From: CAVSWN01 sp046728115
Lineage (GTDB): Bacteria; Acidobacteriota; Vicinamibacteria; Vicinamibacterales; CAVVIG01
Direction of reading: 5' to 3'
Length of the DNA: 14,052 nt
Assembly (NCBI GenBank): GCA_046728115.1
Contig: JBKPDW010000355.1
Location: 1 to 14,052, forward strand
This document shows positions 1 through 6,381 of this stretch, one piece after another (position 1 is the first letter of the stretch; every line of letters begins with the position of its first letter). Under the pieces are notes generated by a model. It did no database searches, was not told the origin of the DNA, and worked only from the letters and a program-made list of their open reading frames with translations. A program made the position numbers and the translations under genes.

Positions 1-100
1 CCCCCCCCCACCCCGCCCCCCCCCACCCCCCCCCCCCCCGGGCCCCCCCCCGCGTGCGCCCCCCCCTCTGCCGCCCCCGGGGGGGGGGGGGGGGCCGCCC
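1..100. repeat. C/G homopolymer low-complexity edge
   Basis: Almost pure C with a few A, G and T interruptions to about position 78, then an unbroken G run to about 94. The minus-strand gene that enters here at position 101 matches its family up to the Asn-Cys-Ala stretch after Walker A. It then turns into Gly/Arg/Pro codons with no family similarity. This is best read as an assembly or sequencing artefact at a contig end, not biological sequence. Confidence 0.85.
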
Positions 101-778
101 GGCACAGTTCACGGGCACAAAGGGGTAGCCGTGACGAGCACTGCGCTCGTGCACCGCTCGCGCGAACAGCTCTTTGCCGGTGCCGGTCTCACCCATGAGG
201 ACGACGGTGGCGCCTGTCGGCGCGACTTCTTGAACACGCGCCATGGCGACTCGCAACGCAGGACTGGCGCCGATGATGTCCTCGAAATCGCTCGAGTCCC
301 CGCTATCGTCCACGCCGAGCGTCGGCGCCGGCCCATTCGACGCCGTACTTTCCCGCGCCCTCGTCTCCAATGCACGACACTGCTGGCCCCGTTGAACGGC
401 CAGCTCCATGAGATTGGCGAGCAGTTGCAAACGCGCGACGACGGCTGAAGGGCATGCACGCGCCTCAGCACGACATCCAATGGCAAGGCTCCCCATTGGA
501 CGGCCATCGCCCGTCACCGGCACCCGAAACTCTGCGTCCCGAGCGAACATCGCGCCCGGTCGGATCCATGATCGGATCGAGCGATTCGCAACATCTTCGG
601 AAGACTCGAACGTTACCTGGTCCACATCGAGCGCAGTGCCAATCTGCCTCAACATATCCTCAACAGTCCGGTCGATCTCCCTTGGATCGACTCGCACGAT
701 CGTCGAAGCAAAGTCGTGGGGCAGCGAATCGAGCCGATGAACGATCGTGTCGACCGGAAGGGAGGCGCGTAGCGTCAT
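101..778 (-). CDS. Sigma-54-dependent transcriptional activator, C-terminus missing
   Basis: This is a partial enhancer-binding protein that would activate RNA polymerase-sigma-54 by ATP hydrolysis. Reading from 778 downward gives 226 sensible residues. Residues about 30-135 resemble a GAF-like sensor domain of the type common in Fis-family sigma-54 regulators (REIDRTVEDMLRQIG, later PVTGDGRPMGSLAIG). A short linker follows. The AAA+ domain starts near residue 165 (DFEDIIGASPALR) with Walker A GETGTGKE at 196-203 and then PFVPVNCA at 219-226. The GAFTGA loop, Walker B, arginine finger and helix-turn-helix would lie beyond the window edge. The frame stays open through the homopolymer to base 1, but that part is not credible. 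The start is ATG 778 or ATG 784; neither has a clear ribosome site. A near-perfect sigma-54 promoter at 812-797 suggests autoregulation. There is no receiver domain, so the input is probably a ligand sensed by the N-terminal domain. Confidence 0.85.
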
Positions 779-796
779 GGGCATACGCGCCCGTTC

Positions 797-812
797 GGCA
801 AGGCACGTGCCA
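797..812 (-). promoter_or_regulatory. Sigma-54 -24/-12 promoter of the activator gene
   Basis: Read on the minus strand the site is TGGCACGTGCCTTGCC. It matches the sigma-54 consensus TGGCACGNNNNTTGCW at every fixed position except the last. GG and GC are 12 bp apart as required. The predicted start point is near 786, only 2-8 nt before the candidate start codons, so the transcript would be nearly leaderless. That is the one awkward point. Confidence 0.5.
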
Positions 813-906
813 GCGGAGCATTGAACCGAACACCGGCTCACCAGCGAAAAGGCGCTGAGAACCCAACGAGAAGATCGATCGGAGGCGAAATCCCGGCCGA
901 TGTTTT

Positions 907-925
907 TTCGGTGCCACGCACCGAA
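907..925. promoter_or_regulatory. 19-bp inverted repeat, candidate activator-binding site
   Basis: This is a perfect dyad TTCGGTGC-CAC-GCACCGAA centred at 916 in the divergent region between the sigma-54 activator and the secreted-protein gene. The centre lies about 130 bp upstream of both predicted sigma-54 start points (786 on minus, 1049 on plus), the usual distance for an upstream activator site. The T run lies before the repeat on the plus strand, so it does not read as a terminator in either direction. Its role as the activator's own site is inferred from position and symmetry. Confidence 0.45.
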
Positions 926-1022
926 CATCCGTCGAGTCGGAGCCACTCCGAATTCTCGGAGCGCGTCGCCGTTCCGTGCGCGCCGCAGGCCCCAACAATA
1001 TTCCGTACGCGACTGGCGCCGG

Positions 1023-1038
1023 TGGCACGGGACGTGCT
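1023..1038 (+). promoter_or_regulatory. Sigma-54-like promoter before the secreted protein gene
   Basis: TGGCACGGGACGTGCT matches TGGCACGNNNNTTGCW except for G instead of the first T of TTGC, with exact 12-bp GG-to-GC spacing. It also contains the dyad GCACG-GGA-CGTGC. The predicted start is near 1049, just 3 nt before the ATG at 1052. Either the message is leaderless or this is a dyad operator that resembles a sigma-54 site. Confidence 0.4.
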
Positions 1039-1051
1039 CCTGAGACGCTCC

Positions 1052-1630
1052 ATGCGATCACAGCAACTCATCAGTCGCGTTCGTGCGCTTTCGATCGGTT
1101 TCGCGATGTTGGCTTGCGCGGTGACGTCCACTGGCGCACAGGCGCCGGAGACGATGACAGCGGTGGCCAATGTCAGAACGGCCGGCGGCACAAACGCCTC
1201 CGCTCCCATAACAATCGTCATCGAACGGTTCGCGAGCAACACCGATCGAGACGCGCTGGTCGCGGCGGTCAAGACAAGCGGCACATCGGGGGCGCGCGAG
1301 CTGCTGGGAAAACGCGGGGATGTGGGGTCAATCCAGGTCGGCTCGAAGCGGACCCCGATCAAGTACGCGTTTGCACGGTCGACGGGCTCGGGCCGCCTCC
1401 TCACCCTTGCGACGGCCGAGCCGATCGGATTCACTGGATCGGATCTGCCACAGACCGCGCCAAAGGCCGGCTACGACCTCGGACTGGTGCTGCTCGAAAT
1501 CACCGCTTCGGGGCCCGGTCACGGCGAACTGGCGCCCGCCACCAAAGTTCGTGTCGACCAGCAGAACGCGATCGTGACCGAAGGGTCGGATGCCGAAGTT
1601 GTGCGGCTGTCGAACGTCGTCAAGAAGTAA
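1052..1630 (+). CDS. Small secreted protein of unknown function, Acidobacteria-type
   Basis: A 192-residue exported protein. The first about 31 residues are a signal peptide: Arg at 2, 9 and 11, a hydrophobic stretch ALSIGFAMLACAV, and a likely cut after TGAQA. The mature part (SAPITIVIERF near 50-60, then DRDALVAAVK, PIKYAFAR, LLTLATAEPIGF, LGLVLLEI, and a closing VVRLSNVVKK) looks like a small beta-rich secreted family that I associate with Acidobacteriota. I know of no assigned function. The frame is open upstream to 821, but the extra 77 residues are low-quality sequence that would bury the signal peptide, so ATG 1052 is preferred. It is divergent from the sigma-54 activator and has a sigma-54-like site just upstream, so it is a candidate target of that activator. 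Confidence 0.75.
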   Translation: MRSQQLISRVRALSIGFAMLACAVTSTGAQAPETMTAVANVRTAGGTNASAPITIVIERFASNTDRDALVAAVKTSGTSGARELLGKRGDVGSIQVGSKRTPIKYAFARSTGSGRLLTLATAEPIGFTGSDLPQTAPKAGYDLGLVLLEITASGPGHGELAPATKVRVDQQNAIVTEGSDAEVVRLSNVVKK

Positions 1631-1632
1631 AT

Positions 1633-1653
1633 CGCCGTGCCGAGGCGACGGCG
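1633..1653 (+). terminator. GC-rich hairpin after the secreted protein gene, weak terminator
   Basis: The arms CGCCGT and ACGGCG enclose a 9-nt loop that begins 3 nt after the stop codon. There is no T run after it, so intrinsic termination is uncertain. It may only protect or stop the transcript weakly. Confidence 0.3.
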
Positions 1654-2071
1654 TGTCCTCGACCCGCTCGAACGCACGCCGGCGGTGCTCTTCGGACCGA
1701 TCAGGGTCCTGACGTTCACTGGAACGTTGGGGATCGCGGAGTCTGGCAACGAGGAGATCCGGACCGCACTCCTGAGTGCGGTCGGTTCCAATGTGGCCCG
1801 GGCGTCGTCGATGCAGCCATGTATTTGATGGCCACGCTCACGGAGCGCCACGCGGACTGTTGACCCTCGGCCCGATCCGCTAGACACGCGATCCGGAAGT
1901 AGCGAACGGTCTCGTACTCGACGCGCTCCCGCAGAATCTCGCCGCTATGCTGAGCTCGGCGGACGTCGAGATACTTCGACGCCGGTCGAGCGACCAGCCC
2001 GAGCGTCGGGAGGTGCCGGGTTCGTCCGAGACGATTTCATCGTGCCCGGACGGCGCCGCATACATAGATCA
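1654..2071. other. Gap without a recognisable gene
   Basis: No open frame here looks like a protein. A 63-codon frame at 1637-1828 has no signal peptide, no ribosome site and no recognisable motif. The clearest structure is the hairpin at 1762-1783. A weaker one is ACGTTC-ACTG-GAACGT at 1712-1727. I found no convincing promoter for the following SulP gene. The frame of that gene is open upstream to beyond 1922 without a start codon, so part of this gap could be an older, eroded coding region. Confidence 0.5.
1762..1783. other. 9-bp perfect hairpin in the gap before the SulP gene
   Basis: GACCGCACT-CCTG-AGTGCGGTC is a perfect 9-bp stem with a 4-nt loop. No T run follows on either strand. It could be a factor-dependent terminator for the upstream gene, 131 nt after its stop, or an operator for the SulP gene about 280 nt downstream. 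The sequence alone does not decide. Confidence 0.4.
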
Positions 2072-3757
2072 ATGCAGATTCCCCCGCGCGCGTGGCTGCC
2101 GACCTACGACCGGAGCTGGGTCCGAGCGGACGTCGCGGCCGGCATTACGCTTGCCGCGTATCTGCTGCCGGCTGCAATCGGTGACGCGTCGCTTGCCGGC
2201 CTGCCGCCCCAGGCAGGCCTGTACGCCTGTCTGTTTGCCGGCCTCGTGTTCTGGGTGTTCTGCAGTTCGCGTCAGACCGTCGTGACGGTCACGTCGGCAA
2301 TTTCGCTGTTGATTGGCGCAACCCTCGGCGACATCGCAGGCGGTGATCCCGCTCGACACGCGACGCTCGCCGCGTGCACCGCGCTGATCGTAGCCGGGCT
2401 GGCTTTCGCGGCCTATCTGGCCCGCGCCGGCGCCATCGTCAACTTCTTCTCTGAAACGGTGCTCGTCGGCTTCAAGTGCGGCGTCGCCTTTTTCCTGGCG
2501 AGCACACAGCTGCCGAAGCTGTTCGGCTTCGGCGGGAGCCACGGAGATTTCTGGGAGCGCATGGGTCACTTTTTTCGGGGACTCGGGGAAACCAACCCGA
2601 CCTCGCTGGCGCTGGGTCTCGCCGCGCTTGCGCTGCTGCTGGTCGGCAAGCGCGTGTTGAAGCATCGACCCGTGGCCCTCTTCGTCGTCATCGGCGGCAT
2701 CGTCGCAGCGAGAGTATTTCACCTCGACGACCGCGGGGTGGCGTTGCTCGGCGAGGTTCCGCGAGGCCTGCCCGTTCCCGCGTTGCCCCTCGTCAGCCGG
2801 TCCGATGTCAACACGCTTTTTCCGCTCGCCATGGCCTGCTTCGTCCTCTCGGTGGTCGAGACGACCGCCATCGGCCGGATGTTCGCCGCCAAGCACGGGT
2901 ACCGGCTCGACGCCACGCAGGAATTCGTTGCGATCGGCGCCGCCAACCTCGTTGCGGGACTTGGAAGCGGATTCCCCGTCAGTGGCGGCATGTCGCAGTC
3001 GCTTGTCAACGAAACGGCTGGCGCGCGGACACCGCTCTCGGGATTGGTCGCGGCATTGATCACTCTCGTCGTTGCGGTCTTCTTCACGGGGCTGTTACGT
3101 AATCTCCCTCAGCCCGTTCTCGGCGCGGTCGTGCTGGTGGCCGTGACGGGCCTCGTTCAAGCGCAGGCGCTGCGGCACATCTGGCGCTTCAGCCGAACCG
3201 AGTTCGCGGTGACGCTGGCCGCCTTTCTCGGTGTCCTCGGTTCAGGCCTGCTGAACGGCGTGCTGCTCGGCGTGGCGCTGTCGATTCTTCTGCTCCTCGG
3301 CCGCGCTTCTCGTCCGCGAGTCATCGAGGTCGGGCGGGTTCCCCGCACCTCTTATTTTGCCGACTTGGTCCGCCATCCGGAGAACGAGCGGGTTCCAGAA
3401 GTAGTCGTGGTGCGCAGCGAGGGCGCGCTGCTTTACTTCAACGTTGATCACGTGCGCGATCGGTTGTCGGCGATCGTGAGCGAACGGACGCCGGCCCCGC
3501 GCTTGATTGTGTTCTTCATGGGCAACGTCCCACACGTGGATTTGGCCGGGGCCGAACTGCTGATGGACCTGCGTCGCACGTTTCTCGAGCGCGGGATCGC
3601 GTTCCGGCTCGCCGAGGTGCACGGGCCGGCCCGTGAAGCGCTCCGGCGCCTCGGTCACGAGCATACGGAGGAATTCGTTGAAGCGCACCAGACCGTGGAA
3701 GATGTGCTCAACTCGTGGCGTTCATCTGCCGATCGCCCGGCATCAATGAGCGGCTAA
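2072..3757 (+). CDS. SulP-family anion transporter with STAS domain
   Basis: An inner-membrane SulP (SLC26-like) transporter, probably moving an inorganic anion such as sulfate or bicarbonate; the substrate cannot be told from the sequence. From ATG 2072 it has 561 residues, normal for the family. It opens with the usual WLPTYDRSWVRADVAAGITL, then AGLPPQAGLYA and a run of hydrophobic helices to about residue 415. The STAS domain fills the C-terminus (about 430-550), with HVDLAGAELLMDLRR near 489-503 and the family's closing pattern of Leu and Gly residues. After SSR the common Gly-Pro pair is replaced in SSRQTVVTVTSAIS, which probably marks a subclade. A GTG at 2042 would add 10 basic residues; neither start has a good ribosome site. 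It stands alone and is convergent with the DUF4136 gene. No carbonic anhydrase or sulfur gene lies next to it. Confidence 0.9.
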   Translation: MQIPPRAWLPTYDRSWVRADVAAGITLAAYLLPAAIGDASLAGLPPQAGLYACLFAGLVFWVFCSSRQTVVTVTSAISLLIGATLGDIAGGDPARHATLAACTALIVAGLAFAAYLARAGAIVNFFSETVLVGFKCGVAFFLASTQLPKLFGFGGSHGDFWERMGHFFRGLGETNPTSLALGLAALALLLVGKRVLKHRPVALFVVIGGIVAARVFHLDDRGVALLGEVPRGLPVPALPLVSRSDVNTLFPLAMACFVLSVVETTAIGRMFAAKHGYRLDATQEFVAIGAANLVAGLGSGFPVSGGMSQSLVNETAGARTPLSGLVAALITLVVAVFFTGLLRNLPQPVLGAVVLVAVTGLVQAQALRHIWRFSRTEFAVTLAAFLGVLGSGLLNGVLLGVALSILLLLGRASRPRVIEVGRVPRTSYFADLVRHPENERVPEVVVVRSEGALLYFNVDHVRDRLSAIVSERTPAPRLIVFFMGNVPHVDLAGAELLMDLRRTFLERGIAFRLAEVHGPAREALRRLGHEHTEEFVEAHQTVEDVLNSWRSSADRPASMSG

Positions 3758-3829
3758 CGGGCGCTCAACGATGTGCGCTGCGTCGAGTGGTTGGCGTGCT
3801 CGTCGTCCGACTCGGGACCTTGATAGCCA

Positions 3830-4327
3830 TCACTTCGTCTGGCGTGTCGGGTATTTGGCAAACAACTCGGCGACCGCCCCGTCGATTGCGGTTTCGAGCT
3901 GCGACGGCTCCGTCTCGATGGGCTTGTCGATCCGCATTCGCAGCAGTCGCTTGTGGTTTGTCGGATCCAGTAAGGCGACCATCAGCGTCCCAACCGAGTA
4001 CTGCGGGCGCACGCCCTTGTCGTCGGCCTTTGCCTTCAAGTTGACGTCGGTGCGCGTGAGGGAGTAGTACGCAACCTGGACATCGCCCGGTCCCCCGGCT
4101 GCTTTCGTCATGCCGAGTGCACCGAGCTCTCGATCGACGGCAGCCGTGATCTTCGCATCGATCTCCTTCACTGCGGACGGCTGCCCCTGCGTCCACGAGT
4201 AGGTTTTGAACTTCGCGAAATCGACCTTCTTTTCCGCGTTCACCGTAACGCCGTACTTCGGCATCTGGCCCGCGAGCGCGGCGACAACGGTTACGAAGAC
4301 GATGCAACTGGCGATCAGCGATTTCAT
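3830..4327 (-). CDS. DUF4136-like exported protein (first copy)
   Basis: A 165-residue exported protein with a DUF4136-type fold pattern. The start ATG at 4327 has a good ribosome site (GAGGA, 5 nt spacing). Residues 1-21 are a signal peptide ending ALAGQ. The mature part shows the family marks: VDFAKFKTYSW near 35-45, DAKITAAVDRELGALGM near 57-73, DVQVAYY near 82-88, GTLMVALLDP at 113-122, and a C-terminal helix with AVAELFAKYP. DUF4136 proteins are envelope-associated and their function is unknown. Cys8 is too close to the N-terminus to be a convincing lipobox. The gene is convergent with SulP and divergent from the five-gene operon. A sigma-54-like promoter and the TCCGA-N4-TCGGA dyad lie upstream. 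It is clearly shorter than the second copy at 11248 because it lacks the Gly/Tyr/Trp-rich insert. Confidence 0.8.
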   Translation of the reverse strand: MKSLIASCIVFVTVVAALAGQMPKYGVTVNAEKKVDFAKFKTYSWTQGQPSAVKEIDAKITAAVDRELGALGMTKAAGGPGDVQVAYYSLTRTDVNLKAKADDKGVRPQYSVGTLMVALLDPTNHKRLLRMRIDKPIETEPSQLETAIDGAVAELFAKYPTRQTK

Positions 4328-4391
4328 TTCGTCCTCACGAAAGGATCTGTTCGAAACAGTCTTCATGATGCCTGTCGGTCGCTTCGCCGCA

Positions 4392-4407
4392 TGCAGATCC
4401 CGAGCCA
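4392..4407 (-). promoter_or_regulatory. Sigma-54-like promoter of the first DUF4136 gene
   Basis: Read on the minus strand, TGGCTCGGGATCTGCA differs from TGGCACGNNNNTTGCW at two positions. GG-to-GC spacing is exactly 12 bp and the terminal A fits. The predicted start near 4381 gives a leader of about 54 nt with the GAGGA ribosome site before ATG 4327. Confidence 0.45.
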
Positions 4408-4446
4408 CGACCCAGCGCCCAAAGAGAAGAGCCAGCTCGACCGAAC

Positions 4447-4462
4447 GTCCGATATCTCGGAC
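4447..4462. promoter_or_regulatory. Inverted repeat GTCCGA-TATC-TCGGAC
   Basis: A perfect 6-bp dyad centred about 73 bp upstream of the predicted start point of the first DUF4136 gene. Its core TCCGA-N4-TCGGA also occurs in the repeat at 11113-11132 beside the second DUF4136 gene. This points to a shared regulator site. The identity of the regulator is unknown. Confidence 0.4.
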
Positions 4463-4579
4463 ACCTCCGAGCTTACTTCGTCGCGCGACGTGATGCACAC
4501 GGACGCGGACTCCCACAGCATTCCGTGAGATGCGTCGAGATTTCGAGAGCCAAAACAGCATTTCGCAGTGAAAGTCCTG

Positions 4580-4601
4580 CCATCCGCGAATGACCGGATG
4601 G
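4580..4601. promoter_or_regulatory. Inverted repeat CCATCCG-N8-CGGATGG, candidate activator site
   Basis: A perfect 7-bp dyad with an 8-nt spacer. Its centre is about 121 bp upstream of the predicted start point (near 4712) of the five-gene operon, within the usual range for a sigma-54 activator site. The 442-bp region 4328-4769 holds no convincing gene, only these regulatory-looking elements and a 12-bp palindrome CGTCGCGCGACG at 4479-4490. Confidence 0.4.
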
Positions 4602-4685
4602 TCCCGCCGCCATGTTTCATTCAGTTTCGCCGCAATCAGCTCCGGTTCGCTGAAAACCCGACGCCCAACGGTTGTGGGTGAGCCG

Positions 4686-4701
4686 CGGCACGAAGCGTGC
4701 T
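4686..4701 (+). promoter_or_regulatory. Sigma-54-like promoter of the five-gene operon
   Basis: CGGCACGAAGCGTGCT has two mismatches to TGGCACGNNNNTTGCW, with exact 12-bp GG-to-GC spacing. The predicted start near 4712 leaves a leader of about 58 nt that includes the GGAG ribosome site before TTG 4770. Its GGCACG-N3-CGTGCT core is identical to that of the site at 1024-1038. Confidence 0.45.
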
Positions 4702-4769
4702 GAACGCCGGTTCGATCAAGACGGTCCAAGACCCGCACCTATGACAGCGGCCCTCAGTGGAGCGATGCT

Positions 4770-6341
4770 TTGAAAATTCGTGCGACGATCAAAACGATAG
4801 CCCAGATTGCCGTGTGCTCGATGGTACGAACGACGGCGTCGGTCGCTCAGTCGACGCCACCAGCCCTCACCGAGCCCACGACGTCTCAACGGCCGGCCGC
4901 AACGCCGCAAACCGCCGGTCAGGGCGCCGCGCAGCCGGCCACCGTCTCGTGCGCCTCGAGGCCGGGCGAACGGGAGCAATGCACCGCCGACACGTCGGCC
5001 GGCGTCGCGCTCGTGAAATCGTCTGGCGAGGCGCCATGCCTTCTCGGGAAGACATGGGGCTACGACGACACCAGCATCTGGGTCTCGGACGGCTGCAGCG
5101 GCGAGTTCATGACCGGTCGGAGCACACAGGAGCGGGCGCCGCTGAGGCCGCTGGAGCACGTTCCGAACGTCGGGTTCCTCTTGTATACGGGGGAAAAGGG
5201 GGAGATCTACTTCCGGCTTTTCAGCTACGCGCGCTATCTCAACCAGAGGAACCTCGACGCGACATACGTCGACTATTTCGGCAACACCCACACGGTGAAG
5301 CAGCGCCAGGACGTTCAGCTCCAGAAATTCTTCGCGCCGTTTTCCGGATGGTTCATGACGCCGAAGTTTCGCTACTACCTGTATGTCTGGTCGGCGAACA
5401 CGTCGCAGGGCGATCCCGCGCAGGTCGTCGGGGCTGGAAACCTGAGCTTTACCTTCAACCGGTTCGTCTCGGTGGGAGCGGGGATCACGTCTCTGCCGTC
5501 CACGCGGAGCACGGAGGGCCAGTTCCCGTACTGGCTGGGCGTGGACGACCGCCTGATCGCCGACGAGTTCTTCCGGGGTTCGTACACGAGCGGTTTCTGG
5601 CTCAAGGGCGAGGTGCACACGAAGGTCAAATACATGGCGATGTTCGCCAATAACCTGAGCACCCTCGGCGTGAGCGCGTCGCAACTCGACAACAAGTTCA
5701 ACACGCAGTCGTACTCGGTTCAGTGGCTGCCGACGACCGGTGAGTTCGGTCTGTACGGGACCTTCGGCGACTACGACTACCACGAAAAGGTCGCGACGAG
5801 ACTCGGGCTGCATTACAGCCATAGCGTCGAAGACAAACAATCGCAGCCTGGCACGGAGGCCATCGAGAACAGCCAGATCCGGCTGACGGACGGGAGCGTC
5901 ATCTTCACGCCGGATCTGTTTGGCCCCGGCATCACCGTCAACGAAGTCAACTACCGCATGATGAGCATCGACGGCGGGATCAAGTACCGCGGTATGGCGC
6001 TCGAAGCGGAGTACTACCGGCGGTGGTTGAACGACTTCGTCGGGACGAACACGAGCAGCATCGCCGACATCGGCGACAACGGGTACCAGGTGCAGGGTTC
6101 CGCGATGGCTGTCCCGAAAATTCTTCAGCTCTACGTTGGCGGTTCCCAGATCTTCGGCGTCTACGGCGACGCCTCGGAAGTGCGGTTCGGCGAGAACTGG
6201 TACTTCAGGAAGGAGCGCGGCCTTCGCGTCAACGCCGAGTTCATGCACGTGAACAAGAGCCCGGTCGGGTACACGGCCTATCCATATCCGGTCGGCGGCA
6301 ACGGCAACGTCATTCACGTCAACCTGGAGATGAACTTCTGA
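4770..6341 (+). CDS. DUF3011-porin fusion, outer-membrane channel
   Basis: A 523-residue exported outer-membrane protein, first gene of the five-gene operon. The likely start is TTG 4770, with GGAG at 4759-4762 seven nt upstream; it gives a basic N-terminus and signal peptide ending near SVAQS (residue 28). Starting at ATG 4821 would destroy the signal. A Pro/Ala/Thr/Gln-rich linker runs from about 29 to 58. Residues about 59-116 match a DUF3011 pattern with four Cys (61, 71, 90, 109) and IWVSDGC at 103-109. The remaining about 400 residues have the alternating, aromatic-rich pattern of a porin barrel (KFRYYLYVW, YSVQWLPTTGEFGLYGTF, ALEAEYYRRW), with a C-terminal Phe (EMNF) as in many outer-membrane barrels. 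It could be a selective porin of the OprP/OprO type. The substrate is unknown; the role of the cysteine module (surface binding or plug) is inference. Confidence 0.75.
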   Translation: MKIRATIKTIAQIAVCSMVRTTASVAQSTPPALTEPTTSQRPAATPQTAGQGAAQPATVSCASRPGEREQCTADTSAGVALVKSSGEAPCLLGKTWGYDDTSIWVSDGCSGEFMTGRSTQERAPLRPLEHVPNVGFLLYTGEKGEIYFRLFSYARYLNQRNLDATYVDYFGNTHTVKQRQDVQLQKFFAPFSGWFMTPKFRYYLYVWSANTSQGDPAQVVGAGNLSFTFNRFVSVGAGITSLPSTRSTEGQFPYWLGVDDRLIADEFFRGSYTSGFWLKGEVHTKVKYMAMFANNLSTLGVSASQLDNKFNTQSYSVQWLPTTGEFGLYGTFGDYDYHEKVATRLGLHYSHSVEDKQSQPGTEAIENSQIRLTDGSVIFTPDLFGPGITVNEVNYRMMSIDGGIKYRGMALEAEYYRRWLNDFVGTNTSSIADIGDNGYQVQGSAMAVPKILQLYVGGSQIFGVYGDASEVRFGENWYFRKERGLRVNAEFMHVNKSPVGYTAYPYPVGGNGNVIHVNLEMNF

Positions 6342-6381
6342 CGGGACGGTGAGGGACCGGTAAGGAAAAGGCAGTCCGCCC

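Noticed and set aside
821..1051. Upstream extension of the secreted protein to a start at 821
   Set aside because: It would place 77 uncharacteristic residues before a clear signal peptide and run across the dyad and promoter elements.
1637..1828. 63-codon open frame after the secreted protein gene
   Set aside because: No ribosome site, no family resemblance, and it contains the 1762-1783 hairpin.
1835..1850. Further GG-N10-GC match on the minus strand (TGGCGCTCCGTGAGCG)
   Set aside because: The -12 box lacks TGC and no minus-strand gene follows. It is kept as a reminder that the minimal spacing pattern also arises by chance here.
3620..3635. 16-bp perfect palindrome CACGGGCCGGCCCGTG
   Set aside because: It lies inside the STAS-coding part of the SulP gene and follows from GC-rich codons; no promoter or gene boundary is near.
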